Of a DNA stretch of 64,000 nucleotides, positions 8,132 through 16,314 are shown in pieces. This DNA comes from DASYRM01 sp036004405. Its GTDB lineage: Bacteria; Acidobacteriota; Vicinamibacteria; Vicinamibacterales; UBA2999. The notes beneath the pieces were generated by a model. That model ran no database searches, had not been told where the DNA came from, and worked only from the letters and a program-made list of their open reading frames with translations. The position numbers were made by a program, and so were the translations under genes. The stretch spans positions 34,528 through 98,527 of the forward strand of contig DASYRM010000195.1 of assembly GCA_036004405.1 (NCBI GenBank). The letters are read 5' to 3'. The stretch's first letter is position 1. Each line of letters begins with the position of its first letter.

Positions 8132-9346
8132 ATGCAGACGCGCTACGGGCAGTCCCCCTGGATTGCCGCCTATCCCGCCAGCAAGCGACCGTCGTTTCCC
8201 AGGCTCCGCGGCGAGCACGCCGCCGACGTCGTCATCGTCGGGGCCGGCCTTACGGGTTGCGCCACGGCCGTGGCGTGCGCGTTGGCGGGCCTGAAGCCGC
8301 TCGTTATCGAGGCCGAGCGCACGGGACACCTGGCGGGCCGGACGTCAGGACTGCTGCTGCCCGATCCGGGCCCGTCCTTCCGCGACATTGCCAGGCGCCA
8401 CGGATTGCGGGCCGCCAAGCTGGTGTTCGGGACGTGGCGGCGATCGGCGCTCGATGCCGCCGCACAGCTGAGGCGGCTGTCGATTTCGTGCAACCTGGAG
8501 CCGCGCGAGAGCCTGATCGTCGGGCCGCAGGACGACAACAAGGGGCTGCTGCGCGAGTACGACGCGCGCGAGGCGGCCGGCGTCGCGGCGGCGTGGCTGA
8601 CACGCCGCCAGATCAGCGCGCTGACGCCGCTCGACGTGTCGGCGGCCATGCGCTCGCGCGACGGGTTCCTGCTGGATCCCTACCGCGCCTGTCTCGGCCT
8701 GGCGAACGCCGCCGCCAAACGCGGGGCCGCCTTCTTCGAACAGAGTCGCGTGAAGAAAGTCCGTGTCGCGCGGCGGCACGTCGAAATCGTCGTGGACGGC
8801 GGGCTCGTCAAGGCTGGCACCATCATCGTGGCCACCGGCACGGCCACGGCGGAGTTCCGCCCCCTGCGCCGCCACTTCAAGATGCGCGAGGTGTATCACG
8901 CTCTCACCGAGCCGATGCCGGCCGCGCTCCGCAAGCAGGTCGGCAATCGCAGCGTGACGGTGAAGGATCCGGCTGGCGCCGGCCGCCGCCTGGTGTGGAC
9001 GCCCGACGGACGGCTGCTGGTGCTCGGAGGCGATCAGGACGAGACCCCGCCGCGCCGCCGGCCCGACGTCCTCGTGCAGCGCACGGGTCAACTGATGTAC
9101 GAGGCGCTGACGATGTATCCCGCCATTGCCGGCCTGCGGCCCGAGTGGGGTTGGGAAGCGTCGTACGGCGAAACCGCCGACGGGATTCCGTACATCGGCC
9201 CTCACCGCAACTACCCGCGGCATCTGTTTGCGTTCGGCGGCGCGGGCGATTCGCTGACGGGCGCATTTCTCGCCGCGCGCGTTCTCGTGCGAGCGCTGCA
9301 GGGCGCGCCGGAGAAAAGCGATCAGGTGTTCGGGTGGACGCGATGA
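8132..9346 (+). CDS. FAD-dependent amine/amino-acid oxidase (DAO family)
   Basis: A 404-residue flavoprotein. The N-terminal Rossmann motif VVIVGAGLTGCATAVACALAG with a following acidic residue (LVIEAE) binds FAD. The C-terminal segment IPYIGPHRNYPRHLFAFGGAGDSLTGAFLAAR is the second flavin contact of glycine/D-amino-acid oxidase-like enzymes. It resembles gamma-glutamylputrescine oxidases and PuuB/OrdL proteins, but the substrate is not decidable. The stop overlaps the bshB1 start as ATGA, so it is translationally coupled to the bacillithiol genes; whether it takes part in thiol metabolism is unknown. Confidence 0.8.
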   Translation: MQTRYGQSPWIAAYPASKRPSFPRLRGEHAADVVIVGAGLTGCATAVACALAGLKPLVIEAERTGHLAGRTSGLLLPDPGPSFRDIARRHGLRAAKLVFGTWRRSALDAAAQLRRLSISCNLEPRESLIVGPQDDNKGLLREYDAREAAGVAAAWLTRRQISALTPLDVSAAMRSRDGFLLDPYRACLGLANAAAKRGAAFFEQSRVKKVRVARRHVEIVVDGGLVKAGTIIVATGTATAEFRPLRRHFKMREVYHALTEPMPAALRKQVGNRSVTVKDPAGAGRRLVWTPDGRLLVLGGDQDETPPRRRPDVLVQRTGQLMYEALTMYPAIAGLRPEWGWEASYGETADGIPYIGPHRNYPRHLFAFGGAGDSLTGAFLAARVLVRALQGAPEKSDQVFGWTR

Positions 9347-10095
9347 GCGCCGCGCCGGGCCTTGCCCCGAGCGGAGTCGAGGGGCCGGTGGACGTGCTCG
9401 TCTTCGGTCCGCACCCCGACGACATCGAGATCGGCATCGGCGGTACCGTCGCCAAGCACGCGCGCCTCGGGCACCGCGTCGGGCTGTGCGATCTCACCGC
9501 CGGCGAGATGGGCAGCAACGGCACCGTGACCGAGCGGCTGGGCGAAGCCGAGGCCGCACGCACGGTGCTCGGCGCTTCGTGGCGCACCAACCTCCGGCTG
9601 CCGGATCGCGCCATCGGATCGAGCCCCGAGCACCTCCGCGCCATCGCCGGCCTGGTGCGGTGCGCACGCCCGCGGTGCGTGGCCGTGCCCTACTGGTCCG
9701 ACCGCCATCCCGATCACGTGCGGGCCAGCGAACTGCTCACCGAGGCGGTCTTCAGCGCCGCGCTCCGCCGCTTCGATGCGCCCGGCGAGGCGTGGAAGCC
9801 GGGCGCCGTCTTCTACTACTTCATCAACGATCACGTGGCGCCCTCCTTCGTCGTGGACGTGAGCGACGACTACGAGACGAAGCGGCGCGCGCTGGCCTGC
9901 CACGCCAGCCAGTTCGCGCCGGCGGGTGCGGATGCGGTGGCGACGCGGCTCACGTCGAGCCGGTTTCAACAGCTGATCGAAAGCCGCGACGCGCAGTTCG
10001 GCGCCCAGGCGCAGGTGGCCTTCGCGGAAGGCTTCGTCACCCGGCAGTTGATTGTGAAGCCCCACCTCCTCGAGGGACTCAGGACTCAGGACTGA
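9343..10095 (+). CDS. bshB1: Bacillithiol biosynthesis deacetylase BshB1
   Basis: A 250-residue PIG-L/LmbE-type zinc deacetylase. It removes the acetyl group from GlcNAc-malate, the second step of bacillithiol synthesis. The zinc site is PHPDDIEIGIGG near residues 22-33, and the family signature DLTAGEMGSNGT follows. The active-site HPDH motif comes at SDRHPDHV. ATG 9343 overlaps the previous stop. The last residues (EGLRTQD) are encoded by the start of a GGAC-rich simple repeat, so the C-terminus may be a repeat-derived extension. bshA follows. Confidence 0.9.
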   Translation: MSAAPGLAPSGVEGPVDVLVFGPHPDDIEIGIGGTVAKHARLGHRVGLCDLTAGEMGSNGTVTERLGEAEAARTVLGASWRTNLRLPDRAIGSSPEHLRAIAGLVRCARPRCVAVPYWSDRHPDHVRASELLTEAVFSAALRRFDAPGEAWKPGAVFYYFINDHVAPSFVVDVSDDYETKRRALACHASQFAPAGADAVATRLTSSRFQQLIESRDAQFGAQAQVAFAEGFVTRQLIVKPHLLEGLRTQD

Positions 10096-10133
10096 GGACC
10101 AAGGACGGACCAGGAACCAGGGACCAAGGACCG
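10075..10133 (+). repeat. GGAC(T/C)CA-type degenerate simple repeat
   Basis: An imperfect tandem tract made of units like GGACTCA, GGACTGA, GGACCAA and GGAACCA, running from the last codons of bshB1 to the bshA start. It supplies the final seven bshB1 codons and leaves no obvious Shine-Dalgarno apart from its own AGGGACC/AAGGACC units near the GTG start of bshA. Confidence 0.7.
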
Positions 10134-11266
10134 TGAATATCGGCATCATCTGTTACGCCTCGGTCGGCGGCAGCGGCATCGTCGCCACCGAGCTCGGCAA
10201 GGCGCTCGCGGTGCGCGGCCACCGGGTGCACGTGATCAGCACCGAAACGCCGTTCCGGTTCGGCGACTACCAGGCCGGGCTGATGTTCCATCAGGTGCTG
10301 ACGCCCACCTATCCGCTCTTCCGCGAGCCGCAGTACCTGCTGTCGATCGCCAACAAGGTGGTGGAGGTGGCGCGCGACTTCAGCCTCGACATCGTGCACG
10401 CCCACTACGCCGTGCCGCACGCCACCGCCGCGTTCCTGGCCAAGCAGGTGCTGGCGTCCAAGCTGGCGAACCGCGCGCCCCGGGTGGTCACGACGCTGCA
10501 CGGCACCGACATCACGCTGGTCGGCAACGACCCGTCGTACTCGGAGATCGTCGCGTTCTCGATCGATCAGTCCGATCACGTCACCGCGGTGTCGAAGAGC
10601 CTGCGCGATTCGACCTACGCCGAGCTGAACGTGCAGAGCGAGATCGAGGTGATTCCGAACTTCCTCGACTGCGGCCTGCACAAGCGCCAGCACGTGCCGG
10701 CGCTGCGCGAGCGCTTCACGGACGGCGACCCCAACGTGAAGATCGTCGCGCACATCTCCAACTTCCGGCCGGTGAAACACATCGACCACGTGGTGGCGGT
10801 GTTCGACCGCATCCGCCAGCGGCTGCCGGCCCGCCTGCTGCTGGTGGGCGACGGGCCCGAGCTGCCGGCGGCGCTGCGCACGGCGCGAGAGCTGGGGATT
10901 TCACCGCTCGTGCACGCGGTTGGCGCGCAGGAGGAAGTGCTGCCGCTGCTCTCGGTGAGCGATCTGTTCCTGCTGCCGTCGGCGGAGGAGAGCTTCGGCC
11001 TGGCGGCGCTCGAAGCGATGGCGTGCGGCGTGCCGGTGGTGGCCTCGCGCGTCGGCGGCGTGCCCGAGGTGATCGAGGACGGCAAGAGCGGGTTCCTGCA
11101 CCCGTCGGGCGCGCTCGACGAAATGGCCGCGAGCGCCGTAGCGGTGCTGTCGGACCCGGTGCGGCACAAGGCCACCGCCGAGGCCGCCCGCCGCCGCGTC
11201 ACCGACGCGTTCTGCGCCGACAAGATCGTGCCGGTGTACGAAGCCGCCTATCGGCGGCTCTTGTAG
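10133..11266 (+). CDS. bshA: N-acetyl-alpha-D-glucosaminyl L-malate synthase BshA
   Basis: A 377-residue GT4 glycosyltransferase that joins GlcNAc from UDP-GlcNAc to L-malate, the first step of bacillithiol synthesis. Its start MNIGIICYASVGGSGIVATELGKALA is the BshA signature. Further motifs are HAHYAVPHA, TLHGTDITLVG and, in the donor site, LPSAEESFGLAALEAMACGVPVVA. The length matches the family. It starts at GTG within the upstream GGAC repeat. The TAG stop is supplied by the GTAG end of a palindromic element. BshC (cysteine addition) is not in the window; a BstA-like transferase is encoded at 51821-52363. Confidence 0.95.
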   Translation: MNIGIICYASVGGSGIVATELGKALAVRGHRVHVISTETPFRFGDYQAGLMFHQVLTPTYPLFREPQYLLSIANKVVEVARDFSLDIVHAHYAVPHATAAFLAKQVLASKLANRAPRVVTTLHGTDITLVGNDPSYSEIVAFSIDQSDHVTAVSKSLRDSTYAELNVQSEIEVIPNFLDCGLHKRQHVPALRERFTDGDPNVKIVAHISNFRPVKHIDHVVAVFDRIRQRLPARLLLVGDGPELPAALRTARELGISPLVHAVGAQEEVLPLLSVSDLFLLPSAEESFGLAALEAMACGVPVVASRVGGVPEVIEDGKSGFLHPSGALDEMAASAVAVLSDPVRHKATAEAARRRVTDAFCADKIVPVYEAAYRRLL

Positions 11267-11317
11267 AGGCGGACCTCTCAGGTCCGCCTGCAGGCGCACC
11301 TGAAGGTCCGCCTCTAC
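11263..11317. repeat. GTAG/CTAC palindrome giving the stop codons of both flanking genes
   Basis: A 55-base inverted repeat with arms starting GTAGAGGCGGACCT and ending AGGTCCGCCTCTAC, with a central CTGCAG. Each arm folds into its own hairpin, as in the 5538 copy. The outer GTAG on the plus strand is the stop of bshA, and the same sequence on the minus strand is the stop of the convergent glyoxalase-fold gene. A bidirectional terminator role is plausible. Confidence 0.85.
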
Positions 11318-11871
11318 GAGGCGGTGCCAGACCCACCTGACCCGAATGGGACAAGCTTCTTGAACGTCGCCAGCACCCAGCGGTAGCCGTCAGGATCGGT
11401 GACCACCGCGGCGCGATCGCCCCAGGCGGTGTCTTCAGGGTCGCCCACGCCCGCGCCGGCCTCGCGGGCGCCGCTGAGCGCTCGATCGACGTCCTCGACA
11501 TAGGTGTAGAGCGCGGCCGCGCCGCCGCCGGGAGCGGTGGCGTCGCCCCGGCGCGTCAGCATCACCACCGTGCCGCCGCGCTGCATTTCCGCATACCGCG
11601 GCTGCCCGTCGGGATCCAGCAGCACCACGCCAGGCACGAATCCGAGCGCGCGCTCCAGAAACGTCATCGAGGCGCGCACGTTGGCGACGGCCAGGAACGT
11701 GTTGACCGCCTGCATGCCGGGCGCCATGCCGCTCGATGACGGTTTCGTAACGGGCACGCGAGCGGCGGGGCGAACCGTGGGCCGCCGGGTCTTGGAGCGT
11801 CGTGCCTTTGGGCGTCGTGGCGCCGGCCGTTTACGCCGGACTGGTTTTGCCGTCTTCTTTCTCGTGGCCAT
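11314..11871 (-). CDS. VOC/glyoxalase-fold protein with a basic N-terminal tail
   Basis: A 185-residue protein. Residues 1-45 are rich in Lys, Arg, Pro and Ala (MATRKKTAKPVRRKRPAP, then RRSKTRRPTVRP), like a histone-H1-type or AAKP nucleic-acid-binding tail. Residues from about 52 on form a vicinal-oxygen-chelate domain: NTFLAVANVRASMTFLERALGF, MLTRRG and VVTDPDGYRWVLATF. VOC proteins include glyoxalases and antibiotic-binding proteins; no substrate is evident. ATG 11871 gives the tail its clean start; an upstream in-frame ATG would overlap the intergenic spacer. The stop TAG comes from the adjacent palindrome. Confidence 0.75.
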   Translation of the reverse strand: MATRKKTAKPVRRKRPAPRRPKARRSKTRRPTVRPAARVPVTKPSSSGMAPGMQAVNTFLAVANVRASMTFLERALGFVPGVVLLDPDGQPRYAEMQRGGTVVMLTRRGDATAPGGGAAALYTYVEDVDRALSGAREAGAGVGDPEDTAWGDRAAVVTDPDGYRWVLATFKKLVPFGSGGSGTAS

Positions 11872-11966
11872 GCGTGGGGGCGGCACTAGAATACCCGCCT
11901 TCGCCCGGCTTCGGCGCGGCAAGTCCGGTGAAGAAGGCGTATGATCTCCGCCCCAGGGAAGCAGCC

Positions 11967-13421
11967 ATGGCAGTGAATCACGAGCACCTCGGACACCTGC
12001 TGCGCCGCGCCGGCTTCGGCGCCAGCGCCTCCGAGCTCAGCGCCCTCGACGGGATGTCCACCTTCGAGGCGCTTGCCTACGTGATGAACGTGGACGATCA
12101 GCCCGACGACGTGGACAGCAAGATCGGGAGCCCCGACTACATCAACGTCACCGCGCGCGGTCCGTTCTCGCCGAACTCGAACATCGAAGACGCGCGGCAG
12201 CGCTGGCTGTTCCGCATGGTCCACTCGCGCCGTCCGCTGCAAGAGAAGATGGCGCTCTTCTGGCACAACCACTTCGCCACCGCGTACAGCAAGGTGGCGG
12301 GGACCTTTGGCGCCATCCAGGGCACCAAGATGATGGCGCTCAAGGAGGGCGAGCTGCCAGGGCCGCAGGGGCAGATCGAGACGTTCCGCGAGAAGGGGCT
12401 CGGCAGCTTCCGCGATCTGCTGGTGGCCGTGGCCCAGGATCCGGCGATGCTCGTCTGGCTCGACGGCCGCACCAACACGCGGCAGCGCCCGCAGGAGAAT
12501 TTCGGCCGCGAGATCATGGAGCTCTTCACGCTCGGTGTCGGCCACTACGTCGAAGAGGACGTGTACGCCGCGGCGCGCGTGTTCACCGGGTGGAACCTGC
12601 GCCTGGTGGGCGACCCCAACACGACCGCCGGCTACTACGACTTCGCCTACATCCCGGGCAACCACGACCCGACCGCCAAAACCTTCACCTTCCCGATCTA
12701 TCGCGACGGCTCCACCACGATTCCGGCGCGCGCCGCGAGCGGCGGCATGCAGGATGGCATCGACTTCATCACCGCGCTCGCCACCCACCCGGCCACCGCG
12801 GAACGGCTGGCGCGGAAGATGTGGGGCTTCTTCGTCAGCGAGGACATTCCGCCCGACCCGGAGTACCTGCGCGGCGCCACCGGCATCTATCTGGGGAACG
12901 ACACGCGCATCAAGCCGCTCGTGCAGTACACGCTGCAGTCGCGCTGGTTCCAGAATCCCGGCAACTGGCATTCGCGCCACGCGTGGCCGGTGGAGTACGC
13001 CGTCCGCGCCGTGAAGGAGGTCGGCTTCCTCGGCTTCTCGGTGGACAACATGCGGGCGCCGCTCATCGCCATGGGGCAGACGCTCTTCGAGCCGCCCGAC
13101 GTGGCGGGGTGGGAGCTGGGCAAGGGCTGGTTCTCCACCGGCGCGATGCTCGCGCGCATGAACTTCGCCGCGACGATCGCCGCGAACCAGCGCTTCAATC
13201 TGGCCGCGGCCGCCGCGAGCGCCAAGGATTCGCCGGACAGCTTCGTGGAGTTCTTCCTGGACCGCCTGTCGCCCGCGCCGTTCGATTCCGAGCCGCTCGA
13301 CGCGCTCAAGGCGTATGTCGTGGACGGCGGCGCCTGGAACGGATCGACGGCGCAGCTGCAGACGAAGGGCGCCGGTCTGACCCGGCTCATCGTCGGCTCG
13401 GCCGAATACCAGTTGATGTAG
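11967..13421 (+). CDS. DUF1800 domain protein
   Basis: A 484-residue DUF1800 protein. It starts HLGHLLRRAGFGASASEL, the usual opening of the family, and has the block WHNHFATAYSKV, the segment NFGREIMELFTLGVGHYVEEDV and PPDVAGWELGKGWFSTGAML near the end. DUF1800 genes nearly always sit directly upstream of DUF1501 genes, as here (13-base gap). The function is not established; the pair is thought to act in the envelope. No signal peptide is visible at this start, although the DUF1501 partner has a Tat signal. Confidence 0.9.
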   Translation: MAVNHEHLGHLLRRAGFGASASELSALDGMSTFEALAYVMNVDDQPDDVDSKIGSPDYINVTARGPFSPNSNIEDARQRWLFRMVHSRRPLQEKMALFWHNHFATAYSKVAGTFGAIQGTKMMALKEGELPGPQGQIETFREKGLGSFRDLLVAVAQDPAMLVWLDGRTNTRQRPQENFGREIMELFTLGVGHYVEEDVYAAARVFTGWNLRLVGDPNTTAGYYDFAYIPGNHDPTAKTFTFPIYRDGSTTIPARAASGGMQDGIDFITALATHPATAERLARKMWGFFVSEDIPPDPEYLRGATGIYLGNDTRIKPLVQYTLQSRWFQNPGNWHSRHAWPVEYAVRAVKEVGFLGFSVDNMRAPLIAMGQTLFEPPDVAGWELGKGWFSTGAMLARMNFAATIAANQRFNLAAAAASAKDSPDSFVEFFLDRLSPAPFDSEPLDALKAYVVDGGAWNGSTAQLQTKGAGLTRLIVGSAEYQLM

Positions 13422-13434
13422 GGGGCGCGCTCAC

Positions 13435-14703
13435 ATGGCCACTTCGCCTCGCGTCTCGCGCCGCACCTTCATCCGTGGCGGTGTGTCGGCGTTCACCCTC
13501 ACCTTTGCGGCGCCGTCGTTCCTGTCGGACATCGCCCGCGCCCAGGGCGCGGCGGCGCGCAACCTCGTCGTGGTCTATCTGAGCGGCGGCAACGATGCGC
13601 TCAGCACGGTGGTCCCGTACCAGGATCCGTTCTATTACAGCCGCCGGCCGACGATTGCCGTGCCGCAGGGGCAGGTGCTGCAGATCGGCGCCGACACAAC
13701 CGGCCGCGGGCTCGGCTTCCATCCGCGGCTGACCGGGCTGCGCGAGATCTTCAACGCCGGACGCCTGGCGGTAATCCAGCGCACCGGCTACGCCAACTCG
13801 AGCCGGTCGCACTTCCAGGGCTACGACATCTGGGGCACCGCCGATCCCGCGCTCAAGGTCAGCGACGGCTGGCTGGGGCGCTACCTCGAGACGCTGCCGC
13901 AGGATGCGCTCCTGGGATGGTCGGCCACGCAGGAGCTGCCGCGCGCGCTGTCGTCGCGCGACGTCAGCGTGCCGGCGATTCCCAACGTCGCGACCTACGC
14001 GTTTGCCAGCCCCAACGTCGGTGTGGAGGCCACGCGAGAGCGGGCCGCCGCCACGGCCCTGGCGTCGCATCTGCCCGACGAGCGGCCGCAGCTGGCGTTC
14101 GTGAACCGCAGTGCGCAAGGCGCGTTTGCCACGCTCGATCGGGTGGCGTCTGTCGCGACCTACGCCGGCAGCGTGGCCTATCCCAATAACGGCTTTGCAC
14201 TGGCGCTGCGCACCGTGGCCGGCGCCATGGTCCGCGGCGTGGGCACGCGGGTGTTCTGGGTGCAGACCGGCGGCTACGACACGCACTCCGGGCAGGGCGC
14301 GGCCGGCGGCGGCGCCTATTCCAATTTGATGGGCACGTTCGGCGACGGCCTGTTGGCGTTCTACAACGACCTGCGCAACCAGGGGCTGCTGAACGACACG
14401 CTGATACTCCAGTTCTCGGAGTTCGGCCGCCGCATCAGCGAGAACGGCAGCGGCGGCACCGACCATGGCGCCGGGGCCGTCATGATGGCCATCGGCGGCG
14501 CCGTGCGCGGCGGCATCTACGGCACCGCGGCCTCGCTCGACCCCAACCCCTCGAACCCGACGCTGGAGAACAGCGGCGGCGACGTGAAGTACGAGACCGA
14601 CTTCCGGTCGGTCTACGCCCGGGTGCTCGACGGCTGGCTCGGCGCCAACTCGGCCAGCGTCCTCGGCGGCGACTTCCGCAGCGGCGCCCCACCCATCGTA
14701 TGA
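13435..14703 (+). CDS. DUF1501 protein with Tat signal
   Basis: A 422-residue DUF1501 protein of the sulfatase/alkaline-phosphatase-like fold. The N-terminus has a twin-arginine signal (SRRTFIRGGVSAFTLTFAAPSF), so it should be exported folded, perhaps with a bound metal. The body has VVVYLSGGNDALSTVVPY near residue 45, HFQGYDIWGTADP, and the C-terminal block ILQFSEFGRRISENGSGGTDHGAGAVMMAIGG with the His and Asp residues typical of metal sites in this fold. It works with the upstream DUF1800 protein; the substrate is unknown. Confidence 0.9.
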   Translation: MATSPRVSRRTFIRGGVSAFTLTFAAPSFLSDIARAQGAAARNLVVVYLSGGNDALSTVVPYQDPFYYSRRPTIAVPQGQVLQIGADTTGRGLGFHPRLTGLREIFNAGRLAVIQRTGYANSSRSHFQGYDIWGTADPALKVSDGWLGRYLETLPQDALLGWSATQELPRALSSRDVSVPAIPNVATYAFASPNVGVEATRERAAATALASHLPDERPQLAFVNRSAQGAFATLDRVASVATYAGSVAYPNNGFALALRTVAGAMVRGVGTRVFWVQTGGYDTHSGQGAAGGGAYSNLMGTFGDGLLAFYNDLRNQGLLNDTLILQFSEFGRRISENGSGGTDHGAGAVMMAIGGAVRGGIYGTAASLDPNPSNPTLENSGGDVKYETDFRSVYARVLDGWLGANSASVLGGDFRSGAPPIV

Positions 14704-14718
14704 ATCTGGCGCATCTTC

Positions 14719-14768
14719 GTAGAGGCGGACCTTCCGTCTTCGCCAAGGCTCCGGCGGAAGGTCCGCCT
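14719..14768. repeat. GTAG-type palindrome, right end incomplete
   Basis: Begins GTAGAGGCGGACCTTCCG and pairs over 13 bases with CGGAAGGTCCGCC; the loop is about 20 bases and the outer CTAC end is missing. It lies between the DUF1501 gene and the sigma-factor gene, both on the plus strand, so it could limit read-through between them. Confidence 0.65.
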
Positions 14769-14823
14769 GAACTCCGCCTGGCACCATCCAGATGGCCCCG
14801 CCGCCCGTAGATCGTCTTGGACC

Positions 14824-15441
14824 ATGGTGATCTGGCTGTTTGCGGCCGTCGTCGGCTTTCCGGGGCGGTCGTCGGAATCGCAGGCTGAAGATCAGCGGTC
14901 GCTGCAGCGCGCCGCCGCCGGCGACTCGGGTGGCCTGGGGGCGCTCTACGACCGGCACGGCCGGGCGGTGTATTCGCTCGCGCTTCGTATCCTGGGCGAC
15001 GAGGGCGACGCGGAAGAAGTGTCGCAGGACGTGTTCGCGCAGGCGTGGCGCCGCGCCAGCCAGTACGACGAGTCGCGGGGCACGGTGGCGGCCTGGCTCC
15101 TGGTGATGGCGCGCACCCGCGCCATCGACCGCTTCCGCGCCCGCCGGGTACGGCCGGAAGGACGCGTGCAGGACGACGACGGCCTCACGCTGCAGCAGCT
15201 CCCGTCGACGAGCCCCGATGTGGCCTCGCAGATGATGGCGGCCGAGCGCGGACAGCGCGTGCGCCGGGCGCTCGACGAGCTGCCGTTCCTGCAGCGGGTG
15301 GCCATCGAGCTGGCCTACTTCGAAGGCCTCAGCCAGCGTGAGATCGCCGAGCGGCTGGAGCAGCCGCTGGGTACCGTGAAGACCCGGATGCGGCTCGGGC
15401 TGTTGAAGCTTCGCGACGCGCTCGTGGAGGTGCAGCCGTGA
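14824..15441 (+). CDS. ECF RNA polymerase sigma factor
   Basis: A 205-residue ECF sigma factor. Region 2 spans about residues 30-100 (ALYDRHGRAVYSLALRILGD, EEVSQDVFAQAWRRA, and TVAAWLLVMARTRAIDRFRARR, the -10 recognition helix). Region 4 is near 150-200 (ALDELPFLQRVAIELAYFEGLSQREIAERL, GTVKTRMRLGLLKLR). It resembles the SigK group, which is held by RskA-type anti-sigma factors; the next gene is one and its ATG overlaps this gene's stop. The first 14 residues are hydrophobic and unusual; no better in-frame start is visible. Confidence 0.93.
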   Translation: MVIWLFAAVVGFPGRSSESQAEDQRSLQRAAAGDSGGLGALYDRHGRAVYSLALRILGDEGDAEEVSQDVFAQAWRRASQYDESRGTVAAWLLVMARTRAIDRFRARRVRPEGRVQDDDGLTLQQLPSTSPDVASQMMAAERGQRVRRALDELPFLQRVAIELAYFEGLSQREIAERLEQPLGTVKTRMRLGLLKLRDALVEVQP

Positions 15442-16283
15442 ACGCGGCCCACGACGAGCTGAAGCACGACGCCGCGGCCTACGCGCTGGGCGTGCTGGAG
15501 CCGGCCGAGCGCGCGGCGTTCGAAGCGCACCTGTCGTCGTGTGCCGAGTGCGCGGCCGAGGTGCGCCAGATGCGGCTGGCGGCGAGCGCGCTGCCGTACA
15601 CCGTGCCGCAGGTGTCGCCACCGCCGTCGCTGCGCGCGCGCATTCTGGACCAGGCCGTCCGTGGGGTCGGGCCTTCAGACCCGGCCGACAGAAAGGCCGG
15701 GCCTGGCGTGGCAACCGTAGCCGTCGTACGCGAACGCCGCGGGCCGCCGGCCTGGCTGCAGATTGCTGCGATGCTCGTCGTCGGCGCCGGCGTGTTCCTC
15801 TACGCGCAGCGGATGCAGGCGCGCGTGTCGAACCTCGAGGCGCAGCTCGCGCAGGCGCAGGCGCAGGTCGCCACCTCCGATCGACTGACCGCGGAGGCGC
15901 GCACGGTGGCCCTCCGCGCGCAGTCGGCGATGGGCGTGTTTGCCGCGCCGGACGTGGCCCGTATCGATCTTGCGGGGCAACCCGCGGCCGTGAGCGCCCG
16001 GGCGCGCGCGCTGTGGAGCCGCCAGCGCGGGATGGTGTTCACGGCGACGAATCTGCCGGCGCTGCCGGCCGGCCGCGTGTATCAGGTGTGGGTGGTCACG
16101 GCGCAGGCGCCCGTGAGCGCGGGGCTGCTGACGCCTGACGCGTCCGGCGGCGGGTCCGTGTACTTCGAGACGCCGGTGGACATCCTGCCGCCGGTCGCCG
16201 TGGCCGTCACGCTCGAACCCGCCGGCGGCGTGCCCGCGCCCACCGGCGCGATGTATCTGGTCGGCAAGCCCTCGCCGCTGTAA
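15438..16283 (+). CDS. RskA-type zinc anti-sigma factor
   Basis: A 281-residue membrane anti-sigma factor translationally coupled to the sigma gene. The cytoplasmic N-terminus has a zinc anti-sigma motif with His31, Cys35 and Cys38 (HLSSCAEC). A single membrane helix lies at about 105-124, followed by a short coiled segment (RVSNLEAQLAQAQAQ). The C-terminal periplasmic RskA domain has VFTATNLPALPAGRVYQVWVV and PTGAMYLVGKPSPL. Residues 75-93 in the linker are encoded by a palindrome resembling the intergenic repeats of the window and look inserted. It should release the sigma factor upon an envelope signal. Confidence 0.88.
   Translation: MNAAHDELKHDAAAYALGVLEPAERAAFEAHLSSCAECAAEVRQMRLAASALPYTVPQVSPPPSLRARILDQAVRGVGPSDPADRKAGPGVATVAVVRERRGPPAWLQIAAMLVVGAGVFLYAQRMQARVSNLEAQLAQAQAQVATSDRLTAEARTVALRAQSAMGVFAAPDVARIDLAGQPAAVSARARALWSRQRGMVFTATNLPALPAGRVYQVWVVTAQAPVSAGLLTPDASGGGSVYFETPVDILPPVAVAVTLEPAGGVPAPTGAMYLVGKPSPL
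15661..15711. repeat. Intragenic palindrome resembling the intergenic repeat family
   Basis: The sequence starts GTGGGGTCGGGCCTTCAG and contains a perfect 7-base stem CCCGGCC/GGCCGGG (15680-15686 with 15695-15701) round an 8-base loop. The CCTTCAG core matches the other elements. It keeps the reading frame of the anti-sigma gene and encodes its low-complexity linker. Assignment to the family is by resemblance. Confidence 0.5.
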
Positions 16284-16314
16284 CGCAGCGGAGAAGGCGG
16301 AGAAGGGAAGAGTT

